A stretch of 31,510 bases of DNA. Origin: Lentisalinibacter sp037382365. GTDB taxonomy: Bacteria > Pseudomonadota > Gammaproteobacteria > Steroidobacterales > Woeseiaceae. Below the pieces are notes generated by a model that worked only from the letters and a program-made list of their open reading frames with translations, was not told the origin of the DNA and searched no databases. Below, piece by piece: positions 1-8,889 of the stretch. The DNA is taken from contig JARRPZ010000043.1 of assembly GCA_037382365.1 (NCBI GenBank), positions 1-31,510 of the forward strand, in the 5' to 3' direction. Made by a program: the position numbers and the translations under genes. Position 1 is the first letter of the stretch. Every line of letters starts with the position of its first letter.

Positions 1-330
1 AAGGTGGCGAACGTGGAGATCAAGCATGTGGACCTGGACGAGAGCATGATCCGCGCCATCGCCCAGCAGGCCGAAGCCGAGCGTGCGCGGCGCGCCAAGG
101 TGATCAACGCCGAGGGCGAATTCCAGGCGGCACAGAAGCTGGCCGACGCTGCGAAGACGCTCGAATCGGAGCGCCTCGCCATGCAGCTGCGCTATCTGCA
201 GACCCTGCGCGAGATCGCGGGAGAGAAATCGTCCACCATCGTCTTCCCGCTGCCCCTCGACCTGGTGGGCCCCTTCCTGGAGAAGGCCCTGAAGACGCCG
301 GAGAAGGCCGACCCGGACTCGACGCACTGA
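1..330 (+). CDS. Slipin/stomatin-like SPFH protein, C-terminal fragment
   Basis: This is the 3' end of a gene that begins outside the window. The frame is open from base 1 (AAG GTG GCG AAC), so the GTG at 4 is probably an internal valine and not a start. The visible part contains VEIKHVDL, then a charged, alanine-rich helix with AEAERARRAKVINAEGEFQA. That is the usual end of the SPFH domain and the following coiled coil in bacterial slipins, which are membrane-anchored scaffold proteins of the inner membrane. It ends at TGA 328-330. The N-terminal membrane anchor and most of the SPFH domain are not visible. A companion NfeD gene, common for slipins, would lie to the left and cannot be checked. 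It is convergent with hrpA. Confidence 0.85.
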   Translation, partial: KVANVEIKHVDLDESMIRAIAQQAEAERARRAKVINAEGEFQAAQKLADAAKTLESERLAMQLRYLQTLREIAGEKSSTIVFPLPLDLVGPFLEKALKTPEKADPDSTH

Positions 331-349
331 CGGTGGGAAGGCCGTCAGT
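326..349. terminator. Hairpin between convergent slipin and hrpA genes
   Basis: A perfect 8-bp inverted repeat, ACTGACGG (326-333) and CCGTCAGT (342-349), has an 8-nt loop. It covers the slipin stop codon and lies 5 nt from the hrpA stop. There is no T-run on either side, so a bidirectional terminator or mRNA 3'-end stabiliser is inferred from position only. Confidence 0.4.
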
Positions 350-353
350 CGCG

Positions 354-3300
354 CTAGCCCGTGACGCCGGTGATGCGGTGCCAGAGTTTCTCCAGCCGTT
401 TCGGCGAGACTTTCCCGCGGGTGCCGAGCTGCTGCGCGAAGAGTGAGACCCTCAGCTCCTCGATAGCCCAGCGGAACTCGTCCACCAGTGCGCGTCGCTC
501 GGCATCTAGGGTGGGCCGGCGCGCCTCCAGCTGGGCGAGGCGCCCGAGGCAGACGGAGACGCGGCAGACACGCCAGACGATCGGGACGGGTCGCGCTCAG
601 GAAGCCGGGGTAGACCAGGCCGTGCAGCTGGCCTTCGATGTCCGCCCGGACATCGTCGTGCTGCTCGGCGAGCGAATCCGTGGCAGCCACCGCCTCGCGC
701 CGCGCCATCAGAATCTCACGCAGCAGCGTAGCGAGTGCTTCCCCCCGACGCACGAGATCGCCGCGTCCTTCCTCCAGCAGCGCAGCGAACGCCTCGGCGC
801 TGCGCACGCCGGCCCGCCGTTCGACCGGAAAAGCCTGCCCGAATGACGCCGTGACGAAGTCTTCCGCCAGCTCGCCGGCGCCGCCGACACCGGCGAAGGC
901 GAGCTGGAGTTCCCGGTCACGCGTCACGGTCTGTCCCAGCATCTTCTCCTGCTGGGGGAGCGCGAGGCGGAGCAGCCTGAGGACACCGGCCGCATGCTTC
1001 CGGGTCGCCTCGTCGGGATCGGCGATCTTCTCGATGGTCACGCCCGCCGCCCGATCGACGAGGGCGGGATGATGCTCGAGCGCCATACCGCCCGAGCGCT
1101 CCCGACGAATGGCCGGCAGGGAACCGAAGTCCCAGCCGCGATGGATGACCGGCGCCTCCCGGGACTCGGAGGACGAGGCGGCGGCGTCATCCCGCGGGAC
1201 GGATTCGCGCAGCGTCTCGAGGTCGCGCCCTGCTGCGAGCACCCGCCCCTCCCCGTCGATCACCTCGAGCCTGAGCCTGAGATGTGCCGGTTCCTCGACG
1301 GGTGCCTCGGGCAACCGGTCGGGCGTGATACCGAACTCCGCCGCCAGGAAGTCGGCGAGTGCCTGCTCCAGACCGCCACTGTCCGGCATGACCCGGTAGC
1401 GGGCGGCGAATGCGGCGGCGGTATCCGCAATGGGCTGCAACCGCCGCCGCAACGCCTTCGGCATGGCACGCAGGCGCACTTCCGCCCGCTCGGCGATCAG
1501 CGGAGGCAGTGCGCGGTCCAGTTCGTCCTGAGTGGTGCGGTCCAGCGCCTCGGCCGGTACGCGTACCGTGGCACCGTCGTCCGGTTCTCCCGGCCGGAAG
1601 CGATACCGGACCTCGAGTGGCTGGCCGAGGATCTCGACGCGGGCCGGCAGGTCGAGCGCCGCATCCGGGGTCTCGTCCCGCGCCAGCTGATCCTCGCGGA
1701 AGCACAGCAGATCCGCATCGCGGCGGCCGGCCTTGCGTAACCAGCGCCGGAAACTCTTCAGGTCCACGACGCGCTCCGGGATGCAGCTCGCGTAGAGCTC
1801 CGTCATCGCAGACTCGGGGATCACCAGGGAGCGCCGCAGTTCCCCCTCCCTCTCCCGGATGCGCGCAAGGACCGCCTGGTTGTGTCGCCAGAAGCGATCC
1901 CGGTGACGGGCCCGTCCTTTCACGAGCGCTTCCCGAATGAAGATGCGCCGCGCCTCCGCCGCGTCCACCGGGCCGTAGTCGACCTGCCGCCCGGCAGCGA
2001 GGACGAGCCCGAACAGGCTCACCGTCTCGGCCGCCTCGACGCGCCCCCGGCGCGGATTCCAGCGCGGCTCGTCATGGCTCCGCTGAACCAGGTGATCGGC
2101 CACGTCGAGGATCGCGGCGGGCTCGGTCGCCGCCACCGTGCGTGCATAGAGCCGGCTCGTGCGCACCAGTTCCATCGCGAACACCCAGGGTGGCGGTCCG
2201 GCGTGGAGGGCGGACGCCGGGTGCAGGTGGAAACGGCTGCCGCGGGCACCGTCGTACCGCGTGTGCTCGTCCTTCCTGCCGACATGGCCGAGCAGCCCGG
2301 ACAGGAGCGCCTTGTGCAGCGCCTCGCTGTCACCCGCGCCGTGGGCCACCGGCATGCCGGCCTCCCGGCACAGGCTCGTCAACTGGGAATGGATCTCGCC
2401 CCACTCGCGCAATCGCCGCGGCGACAGGTAGCGGGTCTCGCACCAGCGCTCCGACTGCCGGCGGCTGGAGCCTCGGCGCAACTTGTGCCACGCCTGCCAC
2501 AGCCGCAGCAGAGAGACGAAATCCGAGGCCGGATCCACGAATTCCTCCTGCGCCTGACGCGCCTTCTGTCCCTCATCCGGGGGGAAGAGCCTGGGATCCT
2601 GGCCCGCCAGGCCCGCCACGATCACCAGTGCGTCGCGGAGTTCGCCGTATTCCTGCGCGCCCAGCAGCATGCGCGCGAGGCGCGGGTCGACGGGCAGGCG
2701 CGCCATGCGCCGTCCCCGCTCCGTGATCGCGCGGGCCGCATCCACCGCCTCCAGTTCCGCCAGCAGCCGGAATCCGTCCTGCACGAAGCGCGCATCGGGC
2801 GGATCGATGAAGGGGAAGTCCTCGATCTCGCCCAGCCTCGCCGCGGCCATCTGCAGGATCACGCTGGCGAGATTGGTGCGGCGGATCTCCGGGTCGGTGA
2901 AAGCCGGCCGACCGGCAAAATCCTCTTCCGCATACAATCGCAGACAGATGCCGGGCGCGACGCGTCCGCAGCGCCCGGCGCGCTGTGCCGCACTCGCCTG
3001 GCTGATCGGCTCGATCTCGAGTCGCTGGATCTTGCTCCGGTAGGAGTAGCGGCTCACCCGGGCGAGCCCGCTGTCGATCACCGCCATGATCCTGGGTACG
3101 GTGAGCGAGGTCTCTGCCACGTTCGTGGCGAGCACGATACGCCGCCGCTTCCCGGGCCGGAACACGCGACCCTGCGAGGTCTCGGACAGCCTGCCGTAGA
3201 GCGGCAGGATCTCCCAGCCGGCCTCGCCGCGGCGGGAACCCAGCCGGGCTTTCTCGAGCGACTCGGCGGCTTCGCGAATCTGTCGTTCGCCCGGCAGGAA

Positions 3301-4035
3301 CACCAGTATGTCGCCATCGCCGAGTTCGGCCATGAGATCCCGCGCCGCCTCCGTGACGGAATCGGCCAGTTCGGCGTCCGCGGCCGGCTCGCGGTAACGG
3401 ATCTCGACGGGATAACCGCGGCCGGAAACCTCGATCACCGGCGCATCGCCGAAATGCGCAGAGAAGCGTGCCGGGTCGATGGTGGCGGACGTGATGATCA
3501 CCTTGAGGTCCGGGCGTCGCGGCAGGAGGCGCTTCAGGTACCCCAGCAGGAAATCGATATTCAGACTGCGCTCGTGCGCTTCGTCGATGATCAGCGTGTC
3601 GTAACGGCGCAGTTCGCGGTCGAAACCGATCTCGTTCAGCAAAATGCCGTCGGTCATCAGCTTGACCCGGGTGCCCGGCAGACTGCGATCGTCGAAGCGG
3701 ACCTGGTAGCCGATTCCCTCGCCGAGGGACAAGCGGGTCTCCTCCGCGATGCGGGCGGCGACGGACCGGGCGGCCAGACGCCGCGGCTGGGTATGACCGA
3801 TCATGCCGGCGATCCCGCGCCCCAGATCCATGCAGATCTTCGGCAGCTGGGTCGTCTTGCCGCTGCCGGTCTCGCCGCACACGACCACGACGGAGTGCTC
3901 GCGGATGGCCGCCGCGATCTCGTCGACGCGTGAGGAGATCGGCAGGGCCGGCGGGAATTCCACGTGCGGCAGATACTGCCGGCGCGCCTCGACGGCGGCG
4001 GCCCGTTTCCCCGATGCCCGTCCGCTGCGGCTCAT
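354..4035 (-). CDS. hrpA: ATP-dependent RNA helicase HrpA (DEAH box), frameshifted near the 3' end
   Basis: DEAH/RHA-type helicase related to E. coli HrpA, a cytoplasmic RNA helicase. Translating from ATG 4033-4035 shows Walker A GETGSGKT (residues 54-61), DEAH (151-154), SAT (183-185), LATNVAETSLT (about 302-312) and QRAGRCGR (351-358), then the long HrpA C-terminal region. The frame stays open past the expected end: from about 560 it runs without a stop to the left window edge. The family-like ending (VSPKRLEKLW..., TAG at 354-356) lies in the neighbouring frame. An indel therefore sits near 556-566, just after LACLPR. Roughly 1,227 codons are spanned, against about 1,300 in E. coli, so residues may also be missing there. 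The start overlaps the kinase stop as ATGA. An assembly error is as likely as a true mutation. The helicase core is intact either way. Confidence 0.9.
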
Positions 4036-5414
4036 CCCGGCGGCAGACGGACGGTCGCGGCCGCTCCGCCCAGCGGCGAACGCCCGAGCTCCACCGTGCC
4101 CCGATACGCGCCGGCGAGTTCGACGACCACGCTGAGACCGATGCCCTGGCCCGGTTTCGTCTCGTCGAGCCGCCGCCCGCGTTCGAGCAGACCCGTCTCG
4201 CCGCCCTCGGGGATGCCGGGTCCGTCGTCTTCGACGGTGAGCAGGAGGCCCCGGCGCGGCGTCGGCACGTCCGCCGCGCCGGCGGCGGTCACCCGGACGC
4301 GGCGGCGGGCCCATTTGTGCGCGTTCTCCATCAGGTTGCCGGCGATCTCCAGCAGATCGCCCCGGTCGCCGAGGAAGCGCAGCCCCGGCTCTACGTGGAC
4401 TTCGCACTGAATGTCCCGGTCCCGGTAGACCTTGTGCAGGCCGTCCGCCAGCCGGCGCAGTTCCGGTTCCACCGGCACCGGCTCGGCGCCCAGGGTGGCG
4501 CCCACGTTGGCCAGCGGCTTCGCCAGCTGGTAGCGGACGATCTCCTCCATGCGCGAGACCTGGCCCTCCATGTCACGCCGGTCGCCGTCCCCGTCCAGCA
4601 GCGCACGCATCGCGGCGAGGGGTGTCTTCAGGCTGTGGGCGAGATCCTGCAACGTGCGCCGATGTCGTTCGGTGCGGGCCCGCTCGATGTCGATGAGCTG
4701 GTTCAGGTTGCGCGCGACGCCGGCGAGCTCCGTCGGATACCCGGCGGAGAGGGCCGCGCGTTCCCCACCCTCGATCTCCAGGATTTCCGTCTCGATGCGC
4801 GCGAGCGGGCGCAGCAGCCAGCGCAACAGCAATGCGAGCGATGCGAGCAGCAGCGCCGCCACGATGCCGAACCACACCAGCAACTGACGCCGGAAGCTCG
4901 CGATCTGGGCGTTCAGGGAATCGAGACTCGTCGCCACATGGACGATGTAGGAGCGCACCCGGCCGTCGGCGAATTCCCAGTCGATGCCCATGCTGAGCGC
5001 GAGTAGTGGTGTGCCGTCGTCCAGGCCGATCCGCCGGAATGATCTCTCGCCCGTGGCCGGCATGACACCCCAGGGAATAGCCACGCCGATGGTCGAATCG
5101 GAACGCCACACCACGCTGCCGTCGCGGCGCACGATGGCGCCGTACAGACCGGAACCTGGCGTGCCGAACAAGGGCTCCGGCAGATCGACCGGTAACACGA
5201 GGTCGTGACCGGGGCCGGCCTCCGCCGCCGCGAGCAGCATGATCATGCGGCTGTCCAGCAGATCACGCTCCGCTTCCAGAGCGGCGCTGCGGAAGGCGGA
5301 ATCCAGGACGGCGACGATGACACCGAAGAACACCAGCAGGAGCAGCGTGCCCCAGACGAGCACGCGCAGCCGCAGGGACTGTGCCGGTGGGGGGGCGGTC
5401 GGGTGATCACTCAC
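4032..5414 (-). CDS. PhoQ-like sensor histidine kinase
   Basis: Inner-membrane two-component sensor of 460 residues. Membrane segments lie near residues 16-37 and 178-200, with a periplasmic sensor region of about 140 residues between them. An HAMP-like linker follows, then a dimerisation/phosphoacceptor helix with LAHSLKTPLAAM (His about 260). The HATPase region shows NLMENAHKWA (N box, about 360-369), DDGPGIP (about 396-402) and GQGIGLSV (about 422-429). The HSLKTPL form of the H box and the NAHKWA form of the N box are typical of PhoQ-like kinases. The signal sensed cannot be read from sequence. The gene overlaps the upstream regulator by 8 nt and its TGA overlaps the hrpA ATG, so all three are probably co-transcribed and translationally coupled. 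The periplasmic domain is not clearly the acidic Mg-sensing PhoQ domain, so the gene symbol is left empty. Confidence 0.88.
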   Translation of the reverse strand: MSDHPTAPPPAQSLRLRVLVWGTLLLLVFFGVIVAVLDSAFRSAALEAERDLLDSRMIMLLAAAEAGPGHDLVLPVDLPEPLFGTPGSGLYGAIVRRDGSVVWRSDSTIGVAIPWGVMPATGERSFRRIGLDDGTPLLALSMGIDWEFADGRVRSYIVHVATSLDSLNAQIASFRRQLLVWFGIVAALLLASLALLLRWLLRPLARIETEILEIEGGERAALSAGYPTELAGVARNLNQLIDIERARTERHRRTLQDLAHSLKTPLAAMRALLDGDGDRRDMEGQVSRMEEIVRYQLAKPLANVGATLGAEPVPVEPELRRLADGLHKVYRDRDIQCEVHVEPGLRFLGDRGDLLEIAGNLMENAHKWARRRVRVTAAGAADVPTPRRGLLLTVEDDGPGIPEGGETGLLERGRRLDETKPGQGIGLSVVVELAGAYRGTVELGRSPLGGAAATVRLPPG

Positions 5415-6111
5415 CGGCGCGCGACGACTCCCCGCCCGCTTTCGCGAGGGCGAAGCGGTAGCCGCGTCCCCGCAGGGTCTCGATGGGCTTCAGCTGGTTG
5501 TCCGGATCGAGCTTCCGGCGCAGGCGCCCGATAAAGACCTCGATCACGTTGCTGTCCCGCTCGAAATCCTGATCGTACAGTCGCTCCGTGAGTTCCGTCT
5601 TGGAGACCACCTGACCCGCACGCAACATGAGATGTTCCAGGAGTTTGTACTCGTGACCGGTGAGTTCCACGGGCCGTCCGCCGACCTTCAGTTCCTGGCC
5701 GGCCGTATCCAGGCTGATGGGGCCCGCCGTCAGCTCGGACGAGGCCCAGCCACCCGCTCGTCGCAGCAACGCGTTCACCCGGGCGATGATTTCCTCGACG
5801 TGAAAGGGCTTGGCGACATAGTCGTCGGCACCCGCTCCGAGCCCGTCCACCTTGTCCTGCCAGCGGTCCCGGGCGGTCAGTATCAGGATGGGATACGCAT
5901 AGCCTTCCTCGCGGAGGCTGCGGATGATGTCGAGACCGCTCAGCCGTGGCAGGCCGAGATCGATCACCGCGAGATCGACGGGGTACTCCCGGGCAAAATA
6001 CAGGCCTTCCTCGCCGTCCTTCGCCGTCTCGACACCGAAACCGGCGGCACGCAGGCGCGCCGCGAGCGACTCGCGGATGATCTCTTCGTCTTCGATGATC
6101 AGCAGGCGCAT
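5407..6111 (-). CDS. PhoP-like OmpR-family response regulator
   Basis: Cytoplasmic DNA-binding response regulator of 234 residues. The receiver domain (about 1-118) has the acidic pair near residues 8-10, the phosphoacceptor Asp51 in VIDLGLP, and the conserved Lys in KPFH. The C-terminal winged helix (about 125-225) is OmpR-type, with LTGHEYKLLEHLM, a recognition region near RDSNVIEVFIGRLRRKL and the terminal GRGYRF. It is the cognate partner of the overlapping PhoQ-like kinase. It follows a PepSY gene by 28 nt, so a PepSY-regulator-kinase operon is likely. The Shine-Dalgarno sequence is weak. PhoP is the closest family name; equivalence with enterobacterial PhoP in regulon or signal is not shown. 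Confidence 0.9.
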   Translation of the reverse strand: MRLLIIEDEEIIRESLAARLRAAGFGVETAKDGEEGLYFAREYPVDLAVIDLGLPRLSGLDIIRSLREEGYAYPILILTARDRWQDKVDGLGAGADDYVAKPFHVEEIIARVNALLRRAGGWASSELTAGPISLDTAGQELKVGGRPVELTGHEYKLLEHLMLRAGQVVSKTELTERLYDQDFERDSNVIEVFIGRLRRKLDPDNQLKPIETLRGRGYRFALAKAGGESSRAGE

Positions 6112-6139
6112 CGACCCGATTCCATCGCGCGAGTGGCGA

Positions 6140-6442
6140 TCAGCCTTCGCCCTCGGCGGGGATGCGCACCGTGCGCACCCGCCCTTCCCGCGTCAGTACC
6201 TTGATCACGTGGACGCGCCGTCCGTCCTTTTCGCGGGTCTCTGCCTCGAGGATGCGGCCTCCATACTCACGCTTCACACGGGATACGGCTTCGGAGAGGG
6301 TGATCTCGTCGCGGACGGTCCGTGCCTCCGGGAGCGGCGACATGGAGATTGCGCCCGCCGCAGGCCCGCCGATCGAGGGCATGGCCCAGAGCGCGAGACA
6401 AAGGGCGAACAGAAGATGCGGCAGGCGGCGATCGATCTTCAT
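6140..6442 (-). CDS. PepSY-domain exported protein
   Basis: Small protein of about 100 residues. I chose the ATG at 6440-6442 because it directly precedes a signal peptide: KIDRR, then a hydrophobic stretch LLFALCLALWAM, with cleavage probably near GPAAGA. An in-frame start at 6493 would add 17 residues of no signal-peptide character. The mature part reads ITLSEAVSRVKREYGG...VHVIKVLTREGRVRTVRI, a single PepSY unit (about residues 48-92). PepSY proteins are periplasmic, sometimes inhibitory or sensory, and often sit next to two-component genes, as here. A role as periplasmic modulator of the adjacent kinase is inference from position only. Confidence 0.75.
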   Translation of the reverse strand: MKIDRRLPHLLFALCLALWAMPSIGGPAAGAISMSPLPEARTVRDEITLSEAVSRVKREYGGRILEAETREKDGRRVHVIKVLTREGRVRTVRIPAEGEG

Positions 6443-6577
6443 GATGACCCGATTCTCGGCGCTGGCGGACGGCTTTGCAACGAGACGCGTCACGGGATCA
6501 GGCGCCCGACGCCCCCGCTCGACGCGCCACCGTCCCTGGCGGCAGCGACATGGTGGGAGCGATCCGGCGGAAGCTGA

Positions 6578-7261
6578 TCAGCGAACCGGTGTCACGGCGA
6601 CGCGCACACGCAGGCGATCACCCGGGTCATGATCGGTGCGCGTGGTGTAGGTCTGACCACGGTAGCGATAGGTCACGCGATAACCGTCGATACGCTCCTC
6701 TTCGCGGGACTGGTATCGGGTCTCGCAGCGTGTGACGGGCCGGGAGTGTCGTTCGTAGGCGCGATAGTCATCGTAGTGCTCGTAGCGATCATAGGTCTCC
6801 GCCCGCCGGGCCCGGTCGTTACCGATCGCGGCGCCGACCAGTGTCCCGACGACCGTCATCGCATCACGGCCACTGCCGCCACCGAACTGCCGCCCGATGA
6901 CGCCGCCGATGATGCCACCCGCGATCGTCGCCCCGGCCGTGCCGCGATCGTCGCGCCCGCCGCCATAGTCGCGAGAGTTGCGATGGCTGCGACGGCCGCG
7001 ATGATCGTCGTAGGCGGTCTCGTAGTATCGGGCCTCTTCCCAGCACTCGCGCACGGGCGTGCGGACCTGCACGTAACGCACGATGGGGTCCACGTCGACG
7101 ACCCGGGCGTAGTCGTAACCCGCACCGCGGTCCGGGCCGTTCCGCCAGTCCCGGTCGTGATCGGCCAGTGCCGGCCCGGCCGAGAGCAGCGCCCCGCCGA
7201 TCAGGGCGAGTGCCGCGGCGGTCCCCGTGCCGGTGCTCAGGATTCCCTTGCGGTTGTTCAT
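6578..7261 (-). CDS. Glycine-zipper 2TM (Rick_17kDa_Anti-like) envelope protein
   Basis: About 227 residues, starting at ATG 7259-7261, chosen because AAGGAG lies just upstream and a signal peptide follows at once (TAAALALIGGALLSAGPALA, cleavage near residue 33). A longer frame to 7351 has no signal-peptide character. After an Arg/Tyr/Asp-rich stretch come two glycine-zipper segments, ATIAGGIIGGVIGRQF (about 111-126) and MTVVGTLVGAAIGND (about 135-149). These match the 17-kDa surface antigen/SlyB-type fold that embeds in or bridges the outer membrane. The C-terminal part is Tyr/Arg-rich. Two cysteines (about 73 and 179) flank the zipper. No lipobox is visible, so it is probably a periplasmic or outer-membrane-associated structural protein. 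Precise role unknown. Confidence 0.75.
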   Translation of the reverse strand: MNNRKGILSTGTGTAAALALIGGALLSAGPALADHDRDWRNGPDRGAGYDYARVVDVDPIVRYVQVRTPVRECWEEARYYETAYDDHRGRRSHRNSRDYGGGRDDRGTAGATIAGGIIGGVIGRQFGGGSGRDAMTVVGTLVGAAIGNDRARRAETYDRYEHYDDYRAYERHSRPVTRCETRYQSREEERIDGYRVTYRYRGQTYTTRTDHDPGDRLRVRVAVTPVR

Positions 7262-7374
7262 GGCTGACTCCTTCGTTGTCCAGCGAAACCCGGTCTGCCG
7301 GGCCTGGGAAGAAGAGTAGCGCCGCGGGGCTGAACCCCTCCTGAACGGCACAGGCGACTTTGCAGAGCCCTTTA

Positions 7375-8175
7375 TCAGCCGCCGCTGCTGTCGCTTCCGG
7401 CGCGTTTGGCCGACTGCCAGAGCGCCTCGAGCCCGTCCGCGTCCAGCTCCGCCGGCCGTTCGCCCCGCGCGGCCGCGGCAGCCTCCAGCGCCCGGAAGCG
7501 GCGCTCGAATTTCCGGTTCGCGGCATCCGCGGCCGCCTCGGCGTCCACGCCGGCATGGCGCGCGAGATTCACCAGCGAGAAGAACAGGTCGCCCAGCTCC
7601 TCCTGCGTCCGCTCCCGGTCCCCCGCCGCGAGTTCCTCGTCCAGTTCGGCCAGTTCCTCGTCGATCTTGTCCCTGACTCCCCGGACATCCGGCCAGTCGA
7701 AGCCCACGTTTGCCGCCCGCGCCGAGAGTTTCTGTGCCCGCTTCAGGGCCGGGAGCGCTGTCGGTATGCCGTCCAGCGCGCTCGCCGCCTCGCCGTGCCG
7801 TGCCGCCCGCTCCTCGGTCTTGATCGCTTCCCAGTTGCGGCGCAGGCCTGCCTCGTCCTCGACTTCGAGGTCTCCGAAAACGTGCGGGTGGCGCCGCTCC
7901 AGCTTGTCGGCGATCGTCGCCGCGACGTCGTCGAACCCGAACAGGCCCGCCTCCTCGGCCATCCGCGCGTGGAAGACCACCTGCAGCAGCAGATCGCCGA
8001 GTTCGTCACGCAGGCCGGCCATATCGTCGCGATGGATCGCGTCCACCACCTCGTAGGCCTCCTCCAGCGTGTAGGGCGCGATGGTCTCGAACGTCTGGCG
8101 GCGGTCCCACTCACAACCATTGTCGGGGTCGCGCAGCTTCGCCATTATCTCCAGTAATTTCGAGATATTAGTCAT
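7375..8175 (-). CDS. mazG: Nucleoside triphosphate pyrophosphohydrolase MazG
   Basis: Hydrolyses (d)NTPs to (d)NMP and pyrophosphate and helps clear non-canonical nucleotides. The 266-residue length matches E. coli MazG (263). The first MazG domain has DPDNGCEWDRRQTFETIAPY, then EEAYE (E38, E39, E42) and ELGD (E58, D61), the EExxE...ExxD metal-binding pattern. A second, C-terminal MazG domain carries EELGDLFFSLVNLARH. The start at 8175 places the LLEIMAKLRDP region where the family has it. There is no good Shine-Dalgarno before it, but an internal ATG (residue 11) has GGAG just upstream and cannot be excluded. It lies 12 nt after the Nudix gene, so the two are likely one transcript with related house-cleaning roles. 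The junction is unusually AT-rich for this window. Confidence 0.93.
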   Translation of the reverse strand: MTNISKLLEIMAKLRDPDNGCEWDRRQTFETIAPYTLEEAYEVVDAIHRDDMAGLRDELGDLLLQVVFHARMAEEAGLFGFDDVAATIADKLERRHPHVFGDLEVEDEAGLRRNWEAIKTEERAARHGEAASALDGIPTALPALKRAQKLSARAANVGFDWPDVRGVRDKIDEELAELDEELAAGDRERTQEELGDLFFSLVNLARHAGVDAEAAADAANRKFERRFRALEAAAAARGERPAELDADGLEALWQSAKRAGSDSSGG

Positions 8176-8187
8176 TAAACACTGTAT

Positions 8188-8820
8188 TTATTGCCAATTG
8201 AGCTTCTGTCTCAACGTCACGAGCATGGCCGCCGTCGCACCCCAGATGCGATGGCCGCCGTAGTGACACTCGTAGACAGGGACCTCCACGCCCTCGAATT
8301 CCCGCCATGAGCAACGCAGGTTGTCCACCTCCATCAGGAACTCGAGCGGCACCTCGAACGCTTCCTCGACCTCGGAGGGTTGCGGACGGATGCGGAAACC
8401 CCGGTGCACCAGCCCCACCACGGGCGTCACCGCATAGCCGGTGATCGTGACGTGGGATTCCAGGTAACCCGCGATGCGGACGTGCCCTCGCGGCAGCCCG
8501 ACTTCCTCTTCGGCCTCACGCAGCGCCGCGTCGGTGATGTCCCGGTCCGAGGACTCCATCCGCCCGCCCGGGAAACTCACCTGACCGGGATGGTGCCGGA
8601 GATCCGGTGACCGGCGCGTAAAGAGCACGTGATAGGTCGTACCCCGGGCGAGCAACGGTATCAGCACGCCCGCGGGCGTCTTCCGCCCGGCAAAACGTTT
8701 GCGCAGCGGCTCCGGCACGTCGCCGTGCACGGAGGGCGGCTTCGCGACTCCCGGATCGGGCGGAGCCGAGCTGTCCGCGAGCGCATCCAGGATCCGGTCG
8801 CGCAGAACGCTAATGCTCAC
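8188..8820 (-). CDS. Nudix hydrolase, CoA pyrophosphatase (NudL/YeaB-like)
   Basis: 210 residues, GTG start. It contains the NuCoA (UPF0035) signature LFTRRSPDLRHHPGQVSFPG running into the Nudix box (about residues 85-109, ending in LREAEEEVGL). The box has the one-residue-longer spacing seen in CoA pyrophosphatases. The family cleaves CoA or its derivatives to 3'-phospho-AMP and phosphopantetheine. The start is supported only by the absence of another in-frame start near the conserved region. It precedes mazG by 12 nt and follows fumC by 54 nt. Confidence 0.88.
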   Translation of the reverse strand: MSISVLRDRILDALADSSAPPDPGVAKPPSVHGDVPEPLRKRFAGRKTPAGVLIPLLARGTTYHVLFTRRSPDLRHHPGQVSFPGGRMESSDRDITDAALREAEEEVGLPRGHVRIAGYLESHVTITGYAVTPVVGLVHRGFRIRPQPSEVEEAFEVPLEFLMEVDNLRCSWREFEGVEVPVYECHYGGHRIWGATAAMLVTLRQKLNWQ

Positions 8821-8870
8821 TGCCGCACGGCGCGCGTTCCACCGCCCTGCTCACTTCGAAACCGCTGCCG

Positions 8871-8889
8871 GGTATCAATTCTTGATACC
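8871..8889. terminator. Hairpin over the fumC stop codon
   Basis: Perfect 8-bp inverted repeat GGTATCAA (8871-8878) and TTGATACC (8882-8889) with a 3-nt loop. The fumC TGA (8875-8877 on the minus strand) lies inside the stem. No T-run follows in the fumC direction, so termination is uncertain. It could be a 3'-end stabilising stem or partly coding coincidence. Confidence 0.35.

Noticed and set aside
361..1740. Several plus-strand frames in the first 2 kb
   Set aside because: They are antisense to the hrpA C-terminal region and have Ser/Arg-rich composition typical of shadow frames.
2573..3880. 435-codon minus-strand frame within hrpA
   Set aside because: It is a shifted frame of the helicase gene, shown by translating both; only the frame from 4035 has the helicase motifs.
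1882..3933. Long open frame of 683 codons on the plus strand
   Set aside because: It is antisense to hrpA. The minus strand has all helicase motifs in order, while this frame is Arg/Gly/Ala-rich with no recognisable domain. Long antisense frames are expected in high-GC DNA.
6629..7267. Plus-strand frame with hydrophobic, Val/Ile-rich segments that looks like a membrane protein
   Set aside because: It is the complement of the glycine-zipper protein gene, which has a ribosome site and signal peptide on the other strand.
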